From Albula goreensis (taxonomy: Eukaryota; Chordata; Actinopteri; Albuliformes; Albulidae): a stretch of 64,000 nucleotides of DNA. The stretch spans positions 870,768 through 934,767 of the forward strand of contig CM040761.1 in assembly GCA_022829145.1 (NCBI GenBank). Reading direction: 5' to 3'. Made by a program: the position numbers and the translations under genes. Of the stretch, positions 47,001 through 51,887 are shown piece by piece (positions within the stretch are counted from its first letter, which is position 1; each line of letters begins with the position of its first letter). Under the pieces are notes generated by a model that ran no database searches, was not told the DNA's origin, and worked only from the letters and a program-made list of their open reading frames with translations.

Positions 47001-47254
47001 CACACTTCACTGTGACCCTAACCCTACCCTCACACCTCATGGTAACTCTCAGCTCCTCAGTGCTCTGTTTGTGTCTCCTCGGCCTGTGTAGCTGCAGGTG
47101 TTAAAGCCCCCCCGGAGGACCTGTTTAACCGAACATCCCTGAAAGCCATGTGTATGTGTATGCCTGTCTTTTCAGATCTGCCCAGTTTGAGCACACAGTT
47201 GTGATCACATCAGACGGTGTGGAGATTCTGACCAAGCTTCCGGATGAAGACTGA
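7966..47254 (+). CDS. metap1d: Methionine aminopeptidase 1D, mitochondrial (10 coding exons)
   Basis: Removes the initiator methionine from proteins in mitochondria; a type I MetAP with a two-metal centre. Exons: 7966-8008, 31245-31378, 31876-32025, 33860-34008, 35096-35138, 39182-39345, 43160-43257, 43484-43531, 44801-44879, 47176-47254. Joined, they give 328 codons plus stop (human is 335) with every phase consistent and GT-AG introns. Metal ligands are Asp171 (INIDVT), Asp182 (HGDTSE), His245 (GHGIGS), Glu277 (FTVEP) and Glu308 (QFEHT). The spacing (11, 63, 32, 31) is nearly that of E. coli Map. His154 in CHGIP is the substrate-binding His. Residues 1-59 have no acidic residue and many Arg/Lys, as in a mitochondrial presequence. 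The start at 7966 is chosen for similarity to human MAAPSG and its strong context; in-frame ATGs at 7936 and 7957 would add 10 or 3 residues. Introns 2, 3 and 6 contain copies of exon edges. Confidence 0.95.
11397..11456. repeat. Inverted repeat with 12-nt loop
   Basis: The left arm 11397-11418 (ATCAGTAACAAACCTCTTGT plus TC) pairs with 11431-11456; the right arm has one extra 4-nt step. The loop is AATATATATGTA. Confidence 0.85.
11487..11590. repeat. Inverted repeat with about 43-nt arms
   Basis: The arm 11487-11529 starting ACTGACCATCACCCATTGTA is matched in reverse by 11548-11590. The outer 30 bases differ at one position and the inner part at a few more. The loop is about 18 nt and AT-rich. 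Confidence 0.85.
12375..12892. repeat. TG-rich microsatellite/minisatellite tract
   Basis: About 520 bases of TG runs broken by recurring CCTGTGTGTGTCTGTGTGAG-like blocks and one (GA)n patch near 12626. The open frames made only of His/Thr or Cys/Val on either strand are artefacts. Confidence 0.9.
15076..15480 (+). pseudogene. mariner-family transposase fragment (degenerate)
   Basis: The translation includes [16 protein letters not shown] and [16 protein letters not shown], the C-terminal catalytic block of mariner transposases. The middle catalytic Asp of HHDNAPAH is Asn here, 34 residues before the final Asp of APSD, so the spacing is the DD34D of mariners. A frameshift in the T-run after SDF moves the rest ([20 protein letters not shown]) to another frame, which ends at TAA near 15352. 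There is no N-terminal DNA-binding domain. A dead copy in intron 1. Confidence 0.85.
17117..17310. repeat. 39-bp minisatellite
   Basis: Five copies of a 39-bp unit with the core GCACACTGGCCCCTAGCTAC followed by AGGAAATGAGGGTGCTACA. The 13-residue periodic frame over it (AHWPLATG...) reflects the unit length. Confidence 0.85.
18364..18397. repeat. Perfect 14-bp inverted repeat
   Basis: GGTTAAAGACATAC (18364-18377) and its exact reverse complement (18384-18397) flank the 6-nt loop ATTAGA. Confidence 0.85.
19570..20115 (-). pseudogene. Ty3/Gypsy-type reverse transcriptase fossil
   Basis: Read on the minus strand from 20115 down, the translation in shifting frames gives [10 protein letters not shown], then NFTKGY(stop)QI, then [19 protein letters not shown], then [20 protein letters not shown] with the catalytic YLDD box at 19887-19876, then [13 protein letters not shown], in the order of a Ty3/Gypsy RT domain. 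The Trp of the usual TKGYWQ is TGA, and further stops and frameshifts break the frame. Neither RNase H nor integrase is clear nearby. An old, inactive insertion antisense to metap1d. Confidence 0.85.
22118..22515. repeat. C-rich minisatellite (CCACCCACTGTGTTCA type)
   Basis: About fifteen short units of 22-28 bp built on CCCACTGTGTTCAGCCACAC and CCCTCCCACCGAATTCAGCC. Two neighbouring copies of a 76-bp block around 22270-22430 are nearly identical, showing higher-order duplication. Confidence 0.8.
22920..24160. repeat. Diverged tandem duplication of about 0.6 kb
   Basis: The copy at about 22920-23515 and the copy at about 23610-24160 share a series of blocks in the same order: TGACCAAAA, a TATAGAT block, TTAGACCTCAT, CTGGTCTGA.GATGCTGTGT, GAGATAGAT and CACCA.TATCTG.CCAATC. 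Both look like members of one interspersed repeat family that I cannot name. Confidence 0.6.
25026..25150. repeat. 48-bp repeat, about 2.6 copies
   Basis: Units start CACTGTGGAGATGGTGATGG and continue AAGGTGAGACCTGTGGAA. Downstream, 25690-25875 is a G-run-rich stretch able to form G-quadruplexes on the plus strand. Confidence 0.7.
25990..26460. mobile_element. Possible hAT-like non-autonomous element
   Basis: Clusters of GGTATCGATACC, GGTACTGGTACC and TACCGGTGTACC motifs lie at both ends of an AT-rich stretch. The right end reads TAGGGTTGTTTGGTACACCG on the minus strand, the style of fish hAT termini. No transposase and no clear target duplication are seen, so the family is a guess. Confidence 0.35.
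27611..28812. mobile_element. Possible non-autonomous DNA transposon with imperfect TIRs
   Basis: The left end (27611 on) contains CAGATTAACTAAAACAGTCG; the right end read on the minus strand contains CAGAATTTACTAAGGAATAG then TCGCAGCGCGGAAAT. The two ends agree over about 35 bases with gaps. The interior has no coding capacity and is rich in CGAC/GTCG words compared with its surroundings. Similar TTTACTAA termini occur in Harbinger-like elements; the assignment is tentative. Confidence 0.4.
29917..30215. repeat. 22-bp minisatellite with palindromic TGATCA cores
   Basis: About 13 units such as TGATCAAATGGAGCTTATGT plus AG. Variants (AAATGGAGC, AAAAGGAGC, ATATGGACC, ATGTATACC) recur in a fixed order, giving an 88-bp higher-order unit of four. 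Confidence 0.9.
30438..30840. repeat. 40-bp minisatellite
   Basis: Ten copies of a 40-bp unit: TGATTTACACAGGTGACATT then CATACACACTACCCATGTAA, with variant copies (TTATGTTCATATAC). It directly abuts the next array. Confidence 0.9.
30845..31190. repeat. GTGAG-rich minisatellite upstream of metap1d exon 2
   Basis: About twelve units of 26-32 bp with the core GTGGGAGTGAGCAGGGATGT then GATTGTGA. It ends 55 bases before the exon 2 acceptor. Confidence 0.85.
31245..31378 (+). CDS. metap1d: metap1d exon 2 (presequence)
   Basis: Acceptor GTGCTGCAG ends at 31244 and donor GTGCGC (weak) starts at 31379. The phase-1 join to exon 1 gives [20 protein letters not shown], then [20 protein letters not shown] and PAYSVPK. 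The second half aligns with human NFFFRRQRDISHS...HPVPK. A near copy of the acceptor lies 41 bases upstream. Confidence 0.85.
31379..31875 (+). other. metap1d: metap1d intron 2
   Basis: A 497-base phase-0 intron, starting GTGCGC and ending CCCCGCAG. No repeat or gene recognised inside. Confidence 0.7.
31876..32025 (+). CDS. metap1d: metap1d exon 3
   Basis: Acceptor CCCCGCAG ends at 31875 and donor GTACAG starts at 32026. It encodes [20 protein letters not shown], then [20 protein letters not shown] and [10 protein letters not shown]: 50 codons, phase 0 at both ends. Its 3' end and donor are duplicated twice in the following intron. Confidence 0.96.
31999..32180 (+). repeat. Three tandem copies of the metap1d exon 3 / intron 3 junction
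   Basis: The block CTGCTGCTGGCGGGGAAGAG-CTTAAAG-GTACAGAGACA-TACAGCGTGTG spans the real exon end and donor (GT at 32026). It recurs at about 32062-32117 with GGGTAG and the donor GT changed to AT (32089), and at about 32121-32175 with CTGCTACTGG and an intact donor (GT at 32148). TG runs separate the copies. Confidence 0.92.
32176..32875. repeat. TG-rich minisatellite in metap1d intron 3
   Basis: About 700 bases of (TG)n and GTGCATGGGTGTGTGTGT-type units; a 120-bp block near 32330-32540 is repeated almost exactly. Long His/Thr frames of up to 380 codons on the minus strand are repeat artefacts. The rest of intron 3, up to 33859, holds a hairpin at 33391 and nothing else I can name. Confidence 0.9.
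33391..33459. repeat. Perfect 28-bp inverted repeat with 13-nt loop
   Basis: 33391-33418 (TAGTGATCATAACCGTGCAG and on to TAGACAGT) is exactly reverse-complementary to 33432-33459. A third, partial copy of the outer arm (GATCACTATTTTAAGT) follows in the same orientation as the right arm at 33463-33478. Confidence 0.93.
33860..34008 (+). CDS. metap1d: metap1d exon 4
   Basis: Acceptor GTCCCTCAG ends at 33859 and donor GTATTT starts at 34009. It encodes [20 protein letters not shown], then [20 protein letters not shown] and NVVCHGIPD. It carries the conserved His of CHGIP and ends in phase 2. Confidence 0.96.
34009..35095 (+). other. metap1d: metap1d intron 4
   Basis: A 1087-base phase-2 intron. 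A TG-rich tract at 34915-35010 lies about 85 bases before the exon 5 acceptor; nothing else is recognised. Confidence 0.65.
35096..35138 (+). CDS. metap1d: metap1d exon 5
   Basis: A 43-base exon between acceptor GATTTTCAG and donor GTCAGT. It encodes (S)[14 protein letters not shown] and supplies the first metal ligand, the Asp of INIDVT. Confidence 0.95.
35965..37275. repeat. 27-bp minisatellite, about 1.3 kb
   Basis: Nearly fifty units of about 27 bp with the core GTGGACCTGAGCAGCAGGGT then TTGGGTA. Since 27 is a multiple of three, frames of up to 245 codons stay open on both strands with a 9-residue period (for example DLSSRVWVV). They have no start context, no exon support and no known domain, so they are not genes. 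Confidence 0.93.
37423..38002 (+). mobile_element. Solo LTR of a Ty3/Gypsy-like retrotransposon
   Basis: 580 bases starting TGTCAGTAATG and ending CCTTACA, with the TG...CA ends of an LTR, a TATA-like TATTTATA at 37643 and AATAAA at 37947. The flanks GTAGT (37418-37422) and GAAGT (38003-38007) match at four of five bases, consistent with a 5-bp target duplication. It splits one unit of the TTTAATAAGGCTAG-type tandem repeat, which resumes right after it. No internal gag-pol, so it is a recombined solo LTR. Confidence 0.75.
39182..39345 (+). CDS. metap1d: metap1d exon 6
   Basis: Acceptor CCCACCTAG ends at 39181 and donor GTACAC starts at 39346. It encodes [20 protein letters not shown], then [20 protein letters not shown] and [14 protein letters not shown]. 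It holds the second metal Asp and ends in phase 2. Its 3' edge with the donor recurs several times in intron 6. Confidence 0.95.
39311..39400 (+). repeat. Tandem copy of the metap1d exon 6 / intron 6 junction
   Basis: The exon end and donor (CTCTCTGTGTCATAGGGAAC-ACTATCAG-GTACACTGTAGG, GT at 39346) are followed at once by a second copy (39357-39399). In it the last exonic G is A but GT at 39389 is kept. Confidence 0.92.
39843..39990 (+). repeat. Distant array of exon 6 junction copies in intron 6
   Basis: Four more copies of the 40-43-bp unit. The first has an intact TCAG-GTACAC donor (GT at 39865). The next two read TCAG-ATACAC with the GT lost (39908, 39948). The last is truncated at GTTTCATAGGGAG. 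Confidence 0.9.
39991..43159 (+). other. metap1d: Rest of metap1d intron 6
   Basis: Contains a G-run stretch at 40247-40283, a TG-rich array at 41277-41610 in which a block of about 55 bp (TTACTGTGACTGTGTGTGTG then TTTCATTG) is repeated, and otherwise unassigned sequence. No gene. Confidence 0.6.
43160..43257 (+). CDS. metap1d: metap1d exon 7
   Basis: Acceptor TTTTTGCAG ends at 43159 and donor GTGAGA starts at 43258. It encodes [20 protein letters not shown], then [13 protein letters not shown]. It holds the metal-binding His of GHGIGS and the FHGHP active-site loop. Confidence 0.96.
43484..43531 (+). CDS. metap1d: metap1d exon 8
   Basis: A 48-base exon between acceptor TTCTAATAG and donor GTCAGT. 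It encodes [16 protein letters not shown] and the first base of the Glu277 codon. Confidence 0.94.
   Translation, partial: PMTMTCLWRKEWHSQ
43532..44800 (+). other. metap1d: metap1d intron 8
   Basis: A 1.27-kb phase-1 intron with no repeat or gene that I recognise. The preceding intron 7 (43258-43483) is only 226 bases. Confidence 0.6.
44801..44879 (+). CDS. metap1d: metap1d exon 9
   Basis: Acceptor GTGAAACAG ends at 44800 and donor GTAGGC starts at 44880. It encodes [20 protein letters not shown], then ISIDDK. The metal ligand Glu277 is split between exons 8 and 9. Confidence 0.95.
45123..45512. repeat. 37-bp minisatellite in metap1d intron 9
   Basis: About ten units of CAGTGGTCTGTACTGCAGTG then GTCTGTGCTGAGAGGAG, itself a doubled CAGTGGTCTG module. 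Open frames over it cycle through phases and are not coding. The stretch 45513-46257 holds nothing else I can name. Confidence 0.85.
46258..47046. repeat. 30-bp minisatellite with telomere-like CCCTAACCCTA cores
   Basis: About 26 units of CACCTCATGGTGACCCTAAC then CCTACCCCCA, many arranged as 60-bp pairs (CCCAAACCCC alternating with CCCTACCCCC). It ends about 130 bases before exon 10. As 30 is a multiple of three, 130-141-codon frames stay open on both strands; these are artefacts. Confidence 0.92.
47176..47254 (+). CDS. metap1d: metap1d terminal coding exon 10
   Basis: Acceptor CTTTTCAG ends at 47175. It encodes [20 protein letters not shown], then KLPDED, and stops at TGA 47252-47254. QFEHT carries the last metal ligand. 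Confidence 0.96.
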
Positions 47255-47328
47255 CCCTCAGCCTGCAAGGCACTGCCTCACAGAGCTGTTTTTGCGAGAT
47301 AAACGCATACATTTTCACATCTTTTGTA

Positions 47329-47362
47329 AATAAATGATGTAAAGAAGCACTATTTAAATAAA
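47329..47362 (+). promoter_or_regulatory. metap1d: metap1d polyadenylation signals
   Basis: Two AATAAA hexamers, at 47329-47334 and 47357-47362, lie 75 and 103 bases after the stop codon, giving a short 3' UTR. Confidence 0.75.
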
Positions 47363-48139
47363 GTCATTGCAGATTTCAGTGTGAATACCACCTATCTTTT
47401 CCTCATTGTCTGTTATTTTCATTTTGATAGTTTGATTGCTCAGCTATTGATAATTTCATATAAAAAATGTCATCATTAGACCCACACGAATGTCACAATC
47501 ACAGCACTGCTGCCTTTTAATTCTTCGAATGGAAACGTATGTATTTCTCCAATGTTAAAATGCCATTCCATTCTCCTAATCAGATATTTTCATTTTTTCA
47601 TGGAAAGGTTTGGCCTTAAACCAAGCTGCTTGAGACTTTCCACCAAACAATGTTAGTGCAGATCTAATAAATTCAACAATTACAAGAATTCACACTTACA
47701 TGAGTTTTTCCACAGTTATATGTGTTTTCAAATATCAAATAGCTTTCATGAGGATAACTGGAAAAGTGTATGTGCTTGATTAATAGCATATGATGTATGG
47801 GAGTGAGATTTTGAATTAGTCACTAGGCGTCGTTAATTCCTACTGTCTACCTCACGTCACAGTTTTAAGTTAACATAAACATGTAAATAATGATGGAAGT
47901 GACATAACAATCCCCACTTTCTGTTCAGGATAATGATTCCTCAGAACTGTACAATTATTATTATTATTATTATTATTATTATTTTCACTGCTGATAAGGG
48001 ATCCGATGGCCAACCAGCCCCCATTCAACTGAAATGACGCCAATCGTTTGAAATTGCGCCATTAACAAAGCAGGGTCAGGAGCAACGTTTGTGTATTTGA
48101 TCCTATTTGTATATAAATCCGTGAAAACTGGTATGTCGT

Positions 48140-48460
48140 CTTTAGTACACTGACTGAATGGATATCACAAGCCATGCTGTCATAACTAGCATTTTCCAAA
48201 CACAAAAAGTTGCTTGTTCTGCGCCTTTGAGTTCAATTGTGTAATTAGGTTGATAATCACAGTGACGGAATTTAACTGCCTTTAATTTGTTATTCATGAG
48301 GAGAGTTTGAGCAGCCATGCAACAGACGCGAGGCTGGAAAGTGCCTGAGCTACAGGTTATGCGACAGGAACAGACGGAAGAAAACAAACCTGGGGCCGGG
48401 ATGCGCGCGGCGTTATCTCCACTCTTGGGAGGGCACGAGCGATGGTACGGTCTTTTCCCC
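48140..48460. promoter_or_regulatory. Candidate conserved enhancer 3 kb upstream of dlx1
   Basis: Unlike the AT-rich surroundings, this block is of mixed composition and free of simple repeats. It holds CTTTGAGTTCAATTGTGTAA then TTAGG (a LEF/TCF-like CTTTGA and a homeodomain TAATTAG), GATAATCAC and AATTTGTTATTCATGAG. Its position fits an upstream regulatory element of the Dlx1/2 cluster, but conservation cannot be tested here. Confidence 0.35.
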
Positions 48461-50149
48461 TCCATGCTACTAAAAGCCAGACTCTTTTCCTGCTTTTAAC
48501 GATACGTTTTTTATTTACATTTGATTGCGGGTGCATTTTACTCTTACTGTCCAAATTAATCTGGATACTCTAATGTAGAGTACACTAGATGTAACGGATT
48601 TTTAAAGGTATACTTAAAAAAATAGCATATTAATTAGATTGATAGGTGTCAGATCGCAATGAAATGATAATGTTCGGAGTATTTTTTACTTAACATTTAA
48701 ACAAATCCCCATGTTCATATTTAGATTCAATGTATCATATTTTGTTCATCTCTCTCTAGCCTACTTGCGCGTTTGAGTAGATTTTGTAGACTGAATGTAA
48801 CTACATTCTCAGACATTGGAGTGTCGTACAATTACCGTAAATACTCGTAAATAAAACAAGTAGCCTGTGTTTCAGCCATGACGTCGTGGTTTTTATTGAG
48901 ATACAAGATTTTATTGAGCAAATAACATCATCCACAATTAGTGCTGCATTATTTCTCTATGTCTGTTGGCATCATAAGATTATCATGGAATAATTGTATT
49001 ACAACTGAATGATTTACCAACTGCTGTGGTAACGAGACGTCTGTAGTGCAAATTATTGTAAGGTTATGTCATTTAGAACGCATGATTTATGTATAGCGTA
49101 TCTAGTCCGAATTTAATAGGCAGTGCTTATTTCCCATTTTCTACATTATTATTGGCAAATAAATACATTTTGTGTGCGCTTTGTCGTATCACAATGTTAC
49201 TTGGAAAATCAATTTTAGACCATTAACATAGCCATGAGTATAGATAGAAGCGAGTGAGATTATTAGTCCTGTCACCTCGATGGCCCTGCATTTTGTTTTT
49301 TAGCTATTTGAACCTTTGAATTAATTATAAATGATCCAATTTGATACTCTCATTATGGTCATATTTGTATTATTGCAATAAAGCTTTGTACATAAGACCA
49401 CAGTATAGAACTCCATGTACACATCATATTTAGAGCGAAGTTATAATGGTCATGTAAGTGAACATTACTTCCTGGTGATAGTTTGCGAGTGTCCCTGGCT
49501 TCAGTGGGAGACTTTAGCAATCATTGCAGAGATCAATGATGAGCTTTACATTTTATAATAAAATGTATTACGACAATAATTGTAACCATGGGCATCAGTT
49601 TGTTTTGAACAGTGCTGGGGACAACGACGGGCTCAACAAACTAAACGCTTTCAAAAAGTGGTGGGGACGAAATGGGCCACGACAGAATGTGGTGGGGACA
49701 TTTCCCCAGCATAAATGACGCCCATAATTGTATATAAATTGTAATAACTTAACATGGTGAAATTTACAAGAATGTAGATTAAAATGAGTCAGTTTCAATG
49801 TTCACTTGTAACCGCCACTTGGGAAAACGATCTTGTATAAAATGTAAGAGTCATGAGTGAAACCCCTTTCTCTCCACAGGCAATTGCAACAGCTATCAAT
49901 ATGTGTATCTTTTATTACCGTAGCACTGCACACGCCATTTTATATCTCTAGGATTTTGATGATATTGCTCTTCTGTTGTTTAAAATATGCACTTGTAAGT
50001 CGCTTTGAATTAAAAGCTTCAGCCAAAATATTAAAATGTAAAATAATGACTTAACAATGGCTTTCAGTGTTAATCAAAATTCAATATTGAAAAGGTTGAT
50101 TATATTTTTTATGATCCACTTTAACCCGCGTTGTTGACATGTGTTCTTG

Positions 50150-50400
50150 AACTGTCTTGCACACTCTGAAATATTCCAAAAAGGGCAGGTGGGCCCATGC
50201 CCTCTCGCTGCCTACAGGTGAATGAAGACAGCGTGTCGCTGGAAGTGTTAAGTATATGGCTAATTATGCGAATGAAAATTAGCCATCAATGTTATGCTAA
50301 TATGACTGTCTTCAGCTGCAGATCAGGGCTCTCGAGACCAGTATTTAATTAAATGAAAAGTTACCCATATTAACTCTCACAACGACACCCAGTTAACAAA
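50150..50400. promoter_or_regulatory. Candidate enhancer with inverted homeodomain sites, 1.2 kb upstream of dlx1
   Basis: Contains E-boxes CAGGTG (twice, around 50186-50222) and CAGCTG (near 50314), and ATGGCTAATT (50256-50265) with its exact inverted copy AATTAGCCAT (50277-50286) 11 bases apart, then TTAATTAA near 50346. Homeodomain and proneural bHLH sites together are typical of forebrain Dlx enhancers; function is inferred. Confidence 0.45.
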
Positions 50401-51320
50401 ATATTAAATAATCGGTCTGCGTTTTATCACAGTTATTACTGACCTGGTTTGTTGTTTTGCTGTAATATGAATGCTGCCATTCGTAAACTGCACATTATTC
50501 CGTTATAATTTTTAAATAATGCATATTATAGACTCATTATCTTTTGTCTTTGGGTGGGTAAAGCGTGTCTTTCCCTGGTCTAATTTCGAGTAAAATATTG
50601 TTGTTGCTATTGTTAATAGTCTCGGGTGCAACAGGCCTACAGACACAGTTGAGTAAAGTTTTGTTTAAAAAAAAAAAAAAAAAAAAAAGCTGAAATGGTT
50701 TTAAAAACCAATAATACAGCACTGACAGGCTTAACTGGGGGACTTTCAGCGTGACTGTACAGGCCTTTTCGTAATCATCAGATTAAAATTAATATTGTTA
50801 TTATAATTACTACTTCTACTACTAATAATAATAATGATAAAAATGTTGGTGCAGGATTTCGTGGTATGTCACCCACGTATCTACTTGTTTAAGAACTGGT
50901 TATTCAGCTATCTGCATGTTATATGATGCAAGTAACCCCGTGCTAATAGCACAGTTAAGTAATTAGACTATGTATTATTATACAGATACAAACAGGTCCA
51001 ATTCCCTTATGTCAGCATTGCTCTGCATGCTGTAATTTTTTTAAAAAATCGTAAATGTATATGAATTTCATAGAAATGTCATCCATACCCAATATGAAGC
51101 CGAATATGTAACTTCATGATTAGATTGGACTTGCCATAAATGTTACGAAATATATTGTCTTTGTATGAGACATGTTTTTGACAAATAAAATCCAGTTCAC
51201 TTGCTGTCCTTCAGACGTTCGAATATTGCGCATTTTGCCTCGAGAAATCTCGAATCTGGCTTTCAAGCATTGGTGCTGTTCTTGAGTTCCGCAGGTCCTC
51301 CGGATCCAACCCAAGAATCA

Positions 51321-51410
51321 CCAATCGGAGCCTCGTTTGGTACGAGTGGACCAATCAGCACCCGGTTTTGATGAATATTCATAAATCACCGATTCAAACC
51401 TTTGAGGCGA
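51321..51410 (+). promoter_or_regulatory. dlx1: dlx1 core promoter
   Basis: Two CCAAT boxes (CCAATCGG at 51321 and CCAATCAG at 51351) are followed by a TATA-like CATAAATC at 51380-51387. Transcription would start near 51410, giving a 5' UTR of about 165 bases. The start site is inferred. Confidence 0.5.
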
Positions 51411-51432
51411 GTTTGGTTAGATCCACAGCATC

Positions 51433-51606
51433 ATGCTTAGACTTTTCACAGAGACAAACTATATTTTCTTATGAATGGAAAGTGAAAAAAATCAGGTCAG
51501 CTTAAATTTGGATCCATCCTTCACTGAAATCATTGAAGAAAACAAAAAGGAAGAGAAGGGATCAGCTAGAAGAGATGACAATGACTACAATGCCAGAGAG
51601 TCTTAA
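51433..51606 (+). promoter_or_regulatory. dlx1: Upstream ORFs in the dlx1 leader
   Basis: Three ATGs precede the dlx1 start within the inferred leader: 51433-51474 (13 codons), 51471-51485 (4 codons) and 51475-51606 (43 codons). The last is in another frame and runs through the dlx1 ATG at 51575, ending 29 bases inside the coding region. Chained and overlapping uORFs of this kind usually lower main-ORF translation. Confidence 0.55.
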
Positions 51607-51887
51607 TAGCCCCGTCTCAGGGAAGACCGTGTTTATGGAATTCGGGCCAACAAGTCAACAAATGTCGCCTACCTCGATGTCTCATGGACACTATTCCATG
51701 CACTGTTTACATTCTTCTAGCCAGACTCAGCACGACAGCTCGTATAGTGCAGCCTCCTCTTTCCCTAGATCTCTGGGTTACCCATATGTAAACTCTGTCG
51801 GTAGCCATTCCTCAAGTCCGTATATTAGTACCGTACAGTCCTATCAAAGCAGTTCCACACTCACACAGACACGGCTAGAGGAAGCAG
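51575..51887 (+). CDS. dlx1: dlx1 exon 1
   Basis: 104 codons plus one base; donor GTAAGA. Encodes the Ser/Tyr-rich N-terminal region with [14 protein letters not shown] and [18 protein letters not shown], shared with vertebrate Dlx1. Confidence 0.96.

Larger units (their letters stand above)
47363..51320. other. metap1d-dlx1 spacer, likely cis-regulatory
   Basis: About 4 kb without a supported gene. An ATT microsatellite lies at 47957-47983 and a pure A-run at 50669-50688. Stretches with unusually regular, mixed-composition sequence and homeodomain/E-box words stand at about 48140-48460 and 50150-50400, which I list as candidate enhancers. Confidence 0.6.

Noticed and set aside
46381-47104. 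130- and 141-codon frames ([10 protein letters not shown] and [10 protein letters not shown] types)
   Set aside because: They come from the 30-bp repeat, are open on both strands at once, and lie in metap1d intron 9.
51533-51574. Longer dlx1 start upstream of the conserved MTMTTM
   Set aside because: The frame is open, but the first codon there is TTG and no ATG occurs before 51575; vertebrate Dlx1 starts [11 protein letters not shown].
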